Origin: an uncultured Eggerthellaceae bacterium
Lineage (GTDB): Bacteria > Actinomycetota > Coriobacteriia > Coriobacteriales > Eggerthellaceae
Direction: 5' to 3'
Length of the DNA: 6,903 bases
Assembly (NCBI GenBank): GCA_958454405.1
Contig: CAUEBO010000097.1
Coordinates: 1 to 6,903, forward strand
Position numbers and translations under genes: made by a program. This document shows, piece by piece, positions 1 through 5,928 of the stretch. Each line of letters starts with the position of its first letter. Position 1 is the stretch's first letter. Under the pieces are notes generated by a model. The model made no database searches. It saw only the letters and a list, made by a program, of their open reading frames with translations, and had not been told where the DNA came from.

Positions 1-571
1 TCACGTACAGCACCGTGCCGTGGAACGCGTCGAACAGGCTGACCAGGTTCTGCTCGAGCACGCTTTTCAAATGCGAATCGAGCGCCGAGAACGGCTCGTC
101 CAGCATGAGGATGCCGGGGCGCGCGGCCAGCATGCGCGCGAGCGCCACGCGCTGCTGTTGGCCGCCCGACAGCTGCGCCGGATAGCGCCTGTCGAAGGCC
201 TCCAGGCCGAAGCGCTTGAGTTCCGCGGCCACGAGGGCGGCGCGGTCGGCCTTCGACACGTCCCTGCCAATGCCGGCGCCCACGTTCTCCGCCACCGTCA
301 GGTTGGGGAACAGCATGTAGTTCTGGAACAGCAGCGCCGTCTTGCGCTCCTGCGGCTTCAGGTTGATCTTGCGCTCGGAGTCGAAGAACACCGTCCCGTT
401 CACCACGATGCGGCCCTCGTCCGGCGTCTCGATGCCGGCGATGCAGCGCATGGTCAGGCTCTTGCCGCACCCCGACGCGCCCAGGAATCCCAGCGTCTCG
501 TCTTCCGCCGAGAACGCCACGTCCAAGGTGAACGACGGGAATGACTTCTTGATGTCCACTTCAAGGCTCAT
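1..571 (-). CDS. modC: Molybdate ABC transporter ATP-binding protein ModC (3' end cut by window edge)
   Basis: This is the ATPase that powers molybdate import through ModB at the inner face of the membrane. The first 190 residues are visible. They hold Walker A GASGCGKS (31-38), Q-loop Gln83, the signature LSGGQQQR (134-141), Walker B ILMLDEP (154-160) and the D-loop SALD (162-165). The H-loop and any C-terminal TOBE (molybdate-sensing) domain lie beyond the window. The ATG at 571 shares its A with the modB stop (TGATG), which indicates translational coupling. An upstream AAGGGGAG sits about 10 nt from the ATG. The motifs alone would fit any CysA/ModC/PotA-type ATPase; the molybdate assignment comes from being the third gene after modA and modB. 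All visible catalytic motifs are intact, so nothing suggests decay. Confidence 0.93.
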   Translation of the reverse strand, partial: MSLEVDIKKSFPSFTLDVAFSAEDETLGFLGASGCGKSLTMRCIAGIETPDEGRIVVNGTVFFDSERKINLKPQERKTALLFQNYMLFPNLTVAENVGAGIGRDVSKADRAALVAAELKRFGLEAFDRRYPAQLSGGQQQRVALARMLAARPGILMLDEPFSALDSHLKSVLEQNLVSLFDAFHGTVLYV

Positions 572-1971
572 CACGCATCAACTCCCCTTCGGTACTTCGT
601 CGTGCGCCTGCTCCAAAGGTTGATGAACAGGATGACGATGAAGCTGAAGATCAGGATGACGACCGTCCAGAACAGCGCCACGTCCATGTTGCCGCTCATC
701 CATTCGAAGTAGATGGCGATGGGCACGGTGCGCGTGATGCCCACGTAGTTGCCGGCCAAGAACAGCGTGGCGCCGAACTCGCCGAGCGCACGGGCGAAGG
801 AGAGCACCGTGCCGGCGGCGATGGACGACCACGAAAGCGGCAGCATGAGCTTGAAGAAGATCTTGGGGTTCGACCATCCCAGCGTGCGCGCGGCGTCGAG
901 CATGTTCGGGTCCAGGTTCTCGAACGCGCCGCGGGCGCTGCGGTACATGAGCGGGAACGCCACCACCACGGCCGCGATGACCGTGGCCGGCCAGCTGAAT
1001 ATGAGCGGGAACCCGATGTCGATGAACCACCGCCCCACCGGCGAGTTGTTCCCCAGGCCCAGCAGCAGCAAAAAGCCGCAGACCGTCGGCGGCAGCACCA
1101 TGGGGATGGTGAAGACGGTGTCGGCGATGTCCTGCGTCCGCTTCGGGATGCGCAGGGTGAAGTAGGCGGCCGCCAGGCCCAGCACGAAGATGAACACGAT
1201 GGCGGTGCCGGTGGTGCGCAGGGTCACCCACAGCGGGGACAGGTCGATGCCCTGCAGGAACTCGCCGAACGCGGCGACGCCCTCGGCCGGCAGCACGATG
1301 TCCACAGCGCCAGGATCCGCTATCTTGAGGAAGTCGACGTGCGTCGGGCGCGTGAGGCCTTCTGCGGCGGTGGACACCACGTCGCTGCCGTCCTCCCCGA
1401 TGGCGGTGACGTAGAACCTGCCCTCGCCCACCTCCACGGCGAAGCGGTAGACGATGCCTTCCACGGTGCAGCTGGATTCGCTGGTGAAATGCCAGGGAAC
1501 GGCCTCGTCCATGACGATGCCGCCGGTGAGCGACACCGCGTCGAGCGCGAGGAAGTACCGCTTGAGATCGTCCCGCGACGTCGGATCGTCCACGTCGCAC
1601 AGGCCGTGCGCCGAAGGCGGAACGTAGACCAGCACGTACTCGTCGGTGGCGACGGCCACCGCGTAATCGGCGGAGCTTCCCTGGTAGTAGCTGTACCCGA
1701 CGTAGCGCCCGTCGAGCTCTCGGTTCGACCCCTTCTGCGCGCGGCTGAAATCGTCGACCGCGAACGTGGCGCCGTCGATGAGCGCGGCCTCTCCCTCGGC
1801 CGAAACGACGACGTCGCCGGCGGAGGCGGCCCCGTCCGCCCCGACGGCCGCATTCGCCGAAGCGCCGCCGTCCGGCTGGGCGGCGAGCGCGGCGCCCGGA
1901 CACGACGCAGCGAGGGCCAACGACAAAGCCAGCAGCAGAGCGCCCATGCGTTTTCCCATACCGTATCCCAC
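571..1971 (-). CDS. modB: Molybdate ABC transporter permease ModB with a large N-terminal extracytoplasmic extension
   Basis: This is the membrane channel subunit for molybdate uptake, 466 aa from the GTG start. The ModB core (about 235-466) has five predicted membrane segments (about 248-271, 283-307, 321-343, 382-407, 431-453). It carries the EAA loop AARTLG...LMLP (about 360-378) that docks ModC, and a basic C-terminus. ModB proteins are usually about 220-230 aa, so some 235 residues are extra. They begin with a signal peptide: basic KR, a hydrophobic stretch at about 10-30, and a likely cleavage near ALAA-Q (about 31-32). An unrecognised, apparently beta-rich segment follows (about 55-235) with Cys125 and Cys168. 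Five core segments with the C-terminus and EAA loop inside put this extension outside the cell, next to ModA. I chose GTG1971 because AAGGA lies 6 nt upstream; ATG1959 (462 aa) is the alternative. A hairpin separates the gene from modA. Confidence 0.9.
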   Translation of the reverse strand: MGYGMGKRMGALLLALSLALAASCPGAALAAQPDGGASANAAVGADGAASAGDVVVSAEGEAALIDGATFAVDDFSRAQKGSNRELDGRYVGYSYYQGSSADYAVAVATDEYVLVYVPPSAHGLCDVDDPTSRDDLKRYFLALDAVSLTGGIVMDEAVPWHFTSESSCTVEGIVYRFAVEVGEGRFYVTAIGEDGSDVVSTAAEGLTRPTHVDFLKIADPGAVDIVLPAEGVAAFGEFLQGIDLSPLWVTLRTTGTAIVFIFVLGLAAAYFTLRIPKRTQDIADTVFTIPMVLPPTVCGFLLLLGLGNNSPVGRWFIDIGFPLIFSWPATVIAAVVVAFPLMYRSARGAFENLDPNMLDAARTLGWSNPKIFFKLMLPLSWSSIAAGTVLSFARALGEFGATLFLAGNYVGITRTVPIAIYFEWMSGNMDVALFWTVVILIFSFIVILFINLWSRRTTKYRRGVDA

Positions 1972-1977
1972 TCTCGA

Positions 1978-1982
1978 TCCTT
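1978..1982 (-). promoter_or_regulatory. Ribosome binding site that sets the modB GTG start
   Basis: AAGGA is spaced 6 nt from GTG1971 but 18 nt from the in-frame ATG1959. The spacing favours the GTG as the start. Either choice keeps the signal peptide. Confidence 0.6.
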
Positions 1983-2045
1983 GCTGCCGCCGCCGCGCCT
2001 CCCGGCCCGGACGGCGGACCCCCTTCGCACCGCCGCCTGCCATCA

Positions 2046-2090
2046 TACACAAGAAAGAAGGATGGAAAGGCCGGGCCTTCCCATCCTTCT
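2046..2090 (-). terminator. Terminator-like hairpin between modA and modB (possible attenuator)
   Basis: Two 17-nt arms (2056-2072 and 2074-2090) are complementary at every position, with one G-U wobble in the minus-strand RNA, around a one-base centre. The hairpin tip would open to a small loop. On the modA-transcribed strand it is followed directly by TTCTT, a modest U-rich tail. It lies 34 nt after the modA stop and about 85 nt before the modB start. An intra-operon partial terminator or 3'-end stabiliser would give more ModA than ModBC, which is common for binding-protein transporters. The short tail argues against full termination. Confidence 0.6.
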
Positions 2091-2123
2091 CGCGCATCGG
2101 GCGCCCCTTCGCGCTACGCAGGC

Positions 2124-3026
2124 CTACGCAGCCAGCTCGAAGCCCCATTCCTGCCAGATCTTGATGGCGTCCTCGTTCGTGAACGCCCAATCCAAGAACT
2201 CCTGGGCAGCCTCGGCATTCGTGGAGTCGGCGCAGATGGCGGCTGGGTACACGATGTTCTTGTGCGTGTCGGCCGGAACCGTGCTGACGATCTTCACGCC
2301 GCCGAAGCGGTACACGTCGGAGCTGTACACCATCGCGACGTCGACGTCGCCGGAGTTGGCGTAGGAGCACACGTTGCCCACGCTGGAGCCTTCGGTGACC
2401 TTGCCCTCGAGCGGCGTGCCCTCGAAGGTGCCCTCCTTGCCGGAGCAGTCCTTGCCCACGGTGCCGTCGGCGCTGATCCAGCACTGCGGGTCGGTGGTGG
2501 TCAGCGACTGCTTGGCGTAGTTGCCGGCCGGAACGTTCGCATCTCCCACGGCCACGGTGTAGTCGCCCGAGGCAAGATCCTCGAGCGCGATGTCGGCGAT
2601 GGCGTCGTTGCCCTCGCCGGCCACGATCACCAGCTCGTTGGTGAACATGTCGAAGCGCGTGGCGGCATCCACGTAGCCTTCGTCCACGGCCGTGTCCATG
2701 GTGGCCTTCGAGGCCGTGACCAGGATGTCGGAGTACGATCCGGCGCCGAGCATCTCGTTCAGCGTGCCGGACGCCTCGTACTGGGTGTCGGCGAAGCTCA
2801 CCCAGTCGTGGTCCTGCATGTAGAGGCTCTGAACCTCGTCCATCGCCTTCGACAGCGAGTTCGCCGCGAAGATCTGCAGCTCGACGGCCTCGTGCTGCTC
2901 GTCGGTCTGCTGCGGCTCCTCGGCAGGCTGCTCGCTCTCGTTCGACGAGCAGCCGAACAGCGCGAACGCGCCCACCATGGCGAACGCGCAGGCGGCCGCG
3001 AGCACAATGCGGAAACGCTTCTTCAT
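2124..3026 (-). CDS. modA: Molybdate-binding lipoprotein ModA
   Basis: This is the extracytoplasmic molybdate (possibly tungstate) receptor that delivers the oxyanion to ModBC, 300 aa. It has a lipoprotein signal peptide with basic KKRFR and lipobox LFGC (Cys26), followed by an acidic, Gln/Glu-rich linker (29-48). Family landmarks are present in order: AANSLSKAM (54-62), EASGTLNEML (84-93), the VPAGNYAKQ loop (165-173) and VYSSD (233-237). The serines in the first two motifs and the VPAG and Tyr regions match the oxyanion-binding positions known for ModA. A segment at about 180-208 seems longer than in E. coli ModA and contains Cys182 and Cys194; Cys220 and Cys265 follow. I chose ATG3026 because AAGGGA lies 7 nt upstream and the signal peptide begins there; in-frame upstream codons fall in the leader hairpin. 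It is the first gene of modABC. Confidence 0.95.
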   Translation of the reverse strand: MKKRFRIVLAAACAFAMVGAFALFGCSSNESEQPAEEPQQTDEQHEAVELQIFAANSLSKAMDEVQSLYMQDHDWVSFADTQYEASGTLNEMLGAGSYSDILVTASKATMDTAVDEGYVDAATRFDMFTNELVIVAGEGNDAIADIALEDLASGDYTVAVGDANVPAGNYAKQSLTTTDPQCWISADGTVGKDCSGKEGTFEGTPLEGKVTEGSSVGNVCSYANSGDVDVAMVYSSDVYRFGGVKIVSTVPADTHKNIVYPAAICADSTNAEAAQEFLDWAFTNEDAIKIWQEWGFELAA

Positions 3027-3061
3027 ACGCACATCCCTTCCCCGGTTGGTTACCCAAAACC

Positions 3062-3096
3062 GCGATGCAGGCCGGCAGCGCGCAGGCCTGCATCGC
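3062..3096 (-). promoter_or_regulatory. Perfect 12-bp hairpin in the modA 5' leader
   Basis: The arms 3062-3073 and 3085-3096 are exact inverted complements of 12 nt, mostly G/C, around an 11-nt loop. The structure starts a few nucleotides after the predicted transcription start and ends 35 nt before the modA ATG. On the transcribed strand it is followed by GG and then TTTT. It could be an attenuator, a transcript stabiliser or a DNA-level protein site. The run of four T after GG is short for an intrinsic terminator, so no mechanism is assigned. Confidence 0.6.
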
Positions 3097-3108
3097 AAAC
3101 GCTCCTCG

Positions 3109-3131
3109 TATATTATTCTTTTAATAGTATA
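3109..3131 (-). promoter_or_regulatory. AT-rich dyad over the modA promoter spacer and -10 (candidate operator)
   Basis: The arms TATACTATT (3131-3123) and AATAATATA (3117-3109) are inverted repeats matching at 8 of 9 positions around a 5-nt centre. The dyad covers the -10 box, where a bound repressor would block RNA polymerase. ModE, the molybdate-responsive repressor of mod operons, recognises spaced TATA-rich half sites in proteobacteria, so a ModE-like role is possible. In AT-rich promoter DNA such a dyad can also arise by chance. No ModE gene is visible in the window. Confidence 0.4.
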
Positions 3132-3138
3132 TAGTCAA
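3110..3138 (-). promoter_or_regulatory. Sigma-70-type promoter for modABC
   Basis: On the minus strand TTGACT (-35, 3138-3133) is followed after exactly 17 nt by TAATAT (-10, 3115-3110). The -35 matches 5 of 6 consensus positions and the -10 matches 4 of 6. The block lies in the only AT-rich stretch of the window, between the hydratase stop and modA. Transcription would start near 3102-3104, giving a leader of about 77 nt. A separate promoter here makes modABC independent of the upstream hydratase gene. Confidence 0.7.
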
Positions 3139-3165
3139 TTACATATATTCGGAACCGAGCATAGA

Positions 3166-3954
3166 TTACCGGCCCTTCCACACCGGATCGCGCTTCTCGG
3201 CGAACGCGGTCGCGCCTTCGTGGGCGTCCTCGCTGCCGCGGGTGATCCGCTCGTACTCCTCAAGCTTCCTCCAACCTTCGGAGGGGTAGGCAAGCGGCTC
3301 GCCCATGCTCTCCACGATGGTGCGCTTCGAGTACGTGATGGCGAGCGGGGCGCACCGGGCGATGCTGCGGGCCAGATCGAGCGCTTTCTCCAACACCTGG
3401 TCGGAAGGCACGACGTAGTTGACGAGGCCCCAGGACAGGGCCTTTGCGGCATCGATGGGCTCCGCCGTGAGCACGAGCTCCATGGCGAACTTGAAGGGCA
3501 TCTGCTGGCCGATGCGCACGAGAGCGCCGCCGCCCGCCGCCGTGAGGCCGCGCAACGGCTCGGGCAGGCCGAACACCGCATCTTCGGAAGCCACCGTCAG
3601 ATCGCACGCCAGCACGATCTCGGTGCCCCCGCCCAAGGCTTTGCCGTTCACCGCGGCGATGAGGGGCTTGTCGAAGGCGCGCTTCGTCATGCCGGCGAAC
3701 CCCCAGTCCTCCTTGCCCTCCGGAGCATGCCAGGTGCCGGCCGCAAGCTCCTTCAGGTCGGCGCCGGCGCAGAAGCACGGCCCCGTGTTGGCGATCACGG
3801 CGACGCGCAGGGCGTCGTCCCGATCGAGCTCGTCAAGCGCCTCGCACAGCTCCTCCCACATCTTCGAGTTCAGGGCATTGCGCGCTTCCGGCCGATCAAG
3901 CGTGATGATGCGCACGCTTTCGCGATCCTCGACCCGTATCGTTTCGTACTGCAT
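3166..3954 (-). CDS. Enoyl-CoA hydratase/isomerase family (crotonase) protein
   Basis: This 262-aa protein is full length for a cytoplasmic crotonase, which hydrates or isomerises an acyl-CoA thioester. The oxyanion-hole segment CAGADLKEL (62-70) and the second oxyanion/helix motif GKALGGGTEIVLACD (104-118) are intact. Glu112 and Glu132 (in FGLPEP) are 20 residues apart, like the catalytic pair Glu144/Glu164 of rat enoyl-CoA hydratase, so hydratase activity is likely. The C-terminus, AFAEKRDPVWKGR, is typical of the family. ATG3954 has AAAGGGG about 5 nt upstream; the open frame continues upstream to 4221 but that part reads as low-complexity GC-rich sequence. It stands alone, with no acyl-CoA dehydrogenase, thiolase or CoA-transferase beside it, so the substrate cannot be named. 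Crotonobetainyl-CoA or a short-chain enoyl-CoA are possibilities only. Confidence 0.93.
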   Translation of the reverse strand: MQYETIRVEDRESVRIITLDRPEARNALNSKMWEELCEALDELDRDDALRVAVIANTGPCFCAGADLKELAAGTWHAPEGKEDWGFAGMTKRAFDKPLIAAVNGKALGGGTEIVLACDLTVASEDAVFGLPEPLRGLTAAGGGALVRIGQQMPFKFAMELVLTAEPIDAAKALSWGLVNYVVPSDQVLEKALDLARSIARCAPLAITYSKRTIVESMGEPLAYPSEGWRKLEEYERITRGSEDAHEGATAFAEKRDPVWKGR

Positions 3955-3973
3955 TGCGGCCCCTTTCGTCTTC

Positions 3974-3990
3974 CCCGCGCGGCGCGCGGG
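3974..3990 (-). promoter_or_regulatory. GC hairpin in the hydratase leader
   Basis: Arms cccgcgcg (3974-3981) and cgcgcggg (3983-3990) are perfect inverted complements of 8 nt around one base. The structure sits within about 10 nt upstream of the AAAGGGG ribosome binding site, so it could influence ribosome access. It may simply reflect the GC-rich background. Confidence 0.35.
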
Positions 3991-4066
3991 ATGCCCGATC
4001 GGCCGGCTTCCTGCGTGGCGGATGGCCCCTTCGCAGGCAGACGCAGGCGAACCCGGCCCACCCCTC

Positions 4067-4095
4067 ATTCTAGGAAAGGGGACGGCCCGCGTCCA
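4067..4095 (-). promoter_or_regulatory. Candidate promoter for the hydratase gene
   Basis: On the minus strand TGGACG (4095-4090, 4 of 6 matches to the -35 consensus) is followed after 17 nt by TAGAAT (4072-4067, 5 of 6 matches to the -10 consensus). The predicted start near 4060 would give a leader of about 105 nt. This is a pattern match only. Confidence 0.45.
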
Positions 4096-4143
4096 TGGGC
4101 AGCCGCTCCCCTCTGTCGAGCGCCGACGACGCCGCGCCGGCGG

Positions 4144-4173
4144 GAGAAAACGGCCGATCGGGGCCGCCGGCCG
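4144..4173 (-). terminator. Candidate intrinsic terminator after the NikCDE-type operon
   Basis: On the minus strand CGGCCG (4173-4168), an 11-nt loop and CGGCCG (4156-4151) form a 6-bp GC stem, followed by TTTTCTC. It lies about 100 nt past the stop of the last ATPase gene. The stem is short and alternative pairings exist, so this is tentative. Confidence 0.4.
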
Positions 4174-4272
4174 ACGCGGGACGGCGGACACGGCGGGCTG
4201 CCCCCGGGCGGCGGAGGGCATCTCATCTGCTCAAGGCAGGTATGAGGCAGCGCGGAAGCGGGGCGGGCGGCT

Positions 4273-4872
4273 TCAGCGCGTCGCCGCTAGGTCGACGACG
4301 CGCGTGGCGATGCGCTCGGTGAGCGCCGGGGAATGGGAGACGAACACGAGGCCGATCCTGCGTTCGGACACCTGGGCGAGCAGCACGCTCCAGATCTGCG
4401 CCTGGGTGACCGCGTCGAGCATGGTGGACACCTCGTCGGCGATCAGGTAGCGGGGATTCGCCGCCAGCGCCCGGGCGATGCAGAAGCGCTGCAGTTCGCC
4501 GCCCGACAGCTCATGGGGATAGCGCGCAAGCCAGCGCCGCTGGATGCCCAGATCGTCGAGCAGCTTCTCCGGCACGTCCCCCGCTTCCGCAAGCGTGCCG
4601 GACATGCGCATGCGCGGGTCGACCGCCGTTTCGGGATGCTGCCAGATCATCTGCACCGGGCACGCCCCCCGCCTCGGCAGGGGCTCGCCGTCGACGAGCA
4701 CCCGGCCCTTCCGCGGCTCCTCGTATCCCGCCAGCAACCGGCACAGCGTGGTCTTGCCGAATCCGGACGGGGCGCTCAGAGCGACCCGCTCGTCGGAACC
4801 GACGCTCAGGTCCAGCCCCTCGTACAGCAGGCGGCTGCCGTATCCGAAGGATATCCCGCGCGCCTCAAGCAT
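4273..4872 (-). CDS. Short ABC transporter ATP-binding protein, NikE/DppF type
   Basis: This is the second ATPase of the nickel/peptide-type importer, 199 aa. It has Walker A APSGFGKT (34-41), Q-loop Gln78 (IWQHP), signature LSGGELQR (122-129), Walker B YLIADE (142-147, catalytic Glu147) and H-loop His180, so it should hydrolyse ATP. It is shorter than typical NikE/DppF proteins (about 250-330 aa). It ends soon after the H-loop and lacks the usual C-terminal oligopeptide/dipeptide-transporter region. ATG4872 overlaps the end of the preceding ATPase gene by 8 nt (ATGCTTGA), and AAAGGAGG lies about 5 nt upstream, so the two ATPases are probably made in step as a heterodimer. Nickel or another metal is suggested by its partner's His-rich extension. 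Without the binding protein, peptide transport cannot be excluded. Confidence 0.9.
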   Translation of the reverse strand: MLEARGISFGYGSRLLYEGLDLSVGSDERVALSAPSGFGKTTLCRLLAGYEEPRKGRVLVDGEPLPRRGACPVQMIWQHPETAVDPRMRMSGTLAEAGDVPEKLLDDLGIQRRWLARYPHELSGGELQRFCIARALAANPRYLIADEVSTMLDAVTQAQIWSVLLAQVSERRIGLVFVSHSPALTERIATRVVDLAATR

Positions 4873-5917
4873 CAGCGCCTCCTTTCGCCGGAACGGCGAA
4901 GTCGTGCTCCGGCAGCGCGTGCCACAGCGCGCGCGTGAACGGATGGGCGAGCCCGTCCGGCGAGGCGAAGCTGGAAACCGGCGTCTCCTCGATCACCGTC
5001 CCGTCTCGGAACACCGCCACGCGGTCCGCCACGTGCAGGGCCAGCTCGATGTCGTGGGTGATGAGCATGACGCCGCCGCCCTCGTCCGCGAACGCGCGGA
5101 AGTCGTCGAGCGCGCGCACCGCCAGGTCCAGGTCGAGGCCCGGCGTGGGCTCGTCGGCCACGATGACGCGCGGGTCGTCCATGAGCGCGCAGCACAGCAG
5201 CACCCGGCGCGCCATGCCTCCCGACAGCTCGAACGGGTACAGCCCCGCCGTCTTCTCGGGCAGGTCGTAGCGGGCGAACAGCTCCTCGCGCCGGCGGCGG
5301 CGCGCGGCACGCGGCACGTCCGCGCGCGCGAAGCCCTCCACCTGGCGCCCCACCTTCATGAGCGGATCAAGATGGTTCACGCTCTGCGGCACGAGCGAGA
5401 TGCCATGGCCGCGCAGTTTCTGCAGCGACGCGGCGTCCTGCAGCCGGCCGTCGAACCACACGCGGCCGCGCACCGTCGCGTTCGGCTCGAACAGGCCCAG
5501 GATCGCATCCGCGAGAAGCGTCTTGCCCGACCCCGAAGCGCCCACCACCGCCACGATCTCGCCGACGTGCACCGCGATGCTCAACCGGCTGATCACCTCG
5601 ACCTCTCGCTGCTTCGCACGGAAGAAGGGCTCGTCCTCCTCGTACATGCGGAAGCCCACGCTCAGGTCCTCCACCTGCAGCAGATGATGCCCCCCCTCGT
5701 GATGCGAGACGGGAGCGTGCGCATGGTGATGGTGCACCTGCGCATCCTCGTGGCTCATGCGCTCGTGCTCGTCAAGGGGGCACGTGCGCTCCCCGTCTTC
5801 GGGAAACAGCTCCTCGGCCAGCGCTTCCAGTTCAGCCGCGCGCTCAAGCAGCGCCCGCTCGCGCGCGGCCAGCGCTTCGGGCAACGGGTTCGCGCCCGCG
5901 GATCTCTTTTCGTCCAT
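4865..5917 (-). CDS. ABC transporter ATP-binding protein, NikD/DppD type, with coiled-coil and His-rich N-terminal extension
   Basis: This is the first ATPase of the nickel/peptide-type importer, 350 aa, cytoplasmic. The ATPase domain spans about 79-325. It shows Walker A GASGSGKT (126-133), Q-loop Gln178, signature LSGGMARR (231-238), Walker B VIVADEP (251-257) and H-loop His288, all intact. The first 80 residues are unusual: an Ala/Glu/Leu-rich, probably coiled-coil helix (about 13-37), then 11 histidines within residues 51-78, including HHHH (62-65). His clusters of this kind bind Ni, Co or Zn in other proteins such as UreE and HypB, so the substrate is probably a metal (inference). ATG5917 is supported by GGGGAGG 5 nt upstream and by lying 11 nt after the permease stop. 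Met54, just before the His cluster, is a weaker alternative start without a clear ribosome binding site. Confidence 0.9.
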   Translation of the reverse strand: MDEKRSAGANPLPEALAARERALLERAAELEALAEELFPEDGERTCPLDEHERMSHEDAQVHHHHAHAPVSHHEGGHHLLQVEDLSVGFRMYEEDEPFFRAKQREVEVISRLSIAVHVGEIVAVVGASGSGKTLLADAILGLFEPNATVRGRVWFDGRLQDAASLQKLRGHGISLVPQSVNHLDPLMKVGRQVEGFARADVPRAARRRRREELFARYDLPEKTAGLYPFELSGGMARRVLLCCALMDDPRVIVADEPTPGLDLDLAVRALDDFRAFADEGGGVMLITHDIELALHVADRVAVFRDGTVIEETPVSSFASPDGLAHPFTRALWHALPEHDFAVPAKGGADA

Positions 5918-5928
5918 GCTCGCCTCCC

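Larger units (their letters stand above)
3955..4272. other. 318-nt intergenic region between the hydratase and the transporter operon
   Basis: No convincing gene is present. Open frames on both strands here are GC-rich, low-complexity and lack family features. The region holds a candidate terminator for the upstream transporter operon (4144-4173), a candidate promoter for the hydratase (4067-4095) and a GC hairpin just ahead of the hydratase ribosome binding site (3974-3990). Confidence 0.7.

Noticed and set aside
2112..2130. Short tandem repeat of ctacgcag at the modA stop codon
   Set aside because: Only two copies of about 9 nt; this gives a second TAG after the stop but has no sign of a mobile or regulatory element.
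571..3093. Full 840-residue open frame reading through modA's region into modB
   Set aside because: Its first part is an Arg/Gly-rich out-of-frame reading of modA. A possible GAGGAG before ATG3093 sits at the predicted transcript start, and the true modB start is near 1971.
3955..4221. Upstream extension of the hydratase to 351 residues
   Set aside because: The added residues are Arg/Pro/Ala-rich with no crotonase similarity, whereas ATG3954 has a good ribosome binding site and gives the usual family length.
2262..4245. Long plus-strand open frames opposite modA and the hydratase
   Set aside because: They are His/Arg/Val- and Gly/Arg/Ala-rich readings typical of the reverse strand of GC-rich genes, with no family motifs and no plausible ribosome binding sites.
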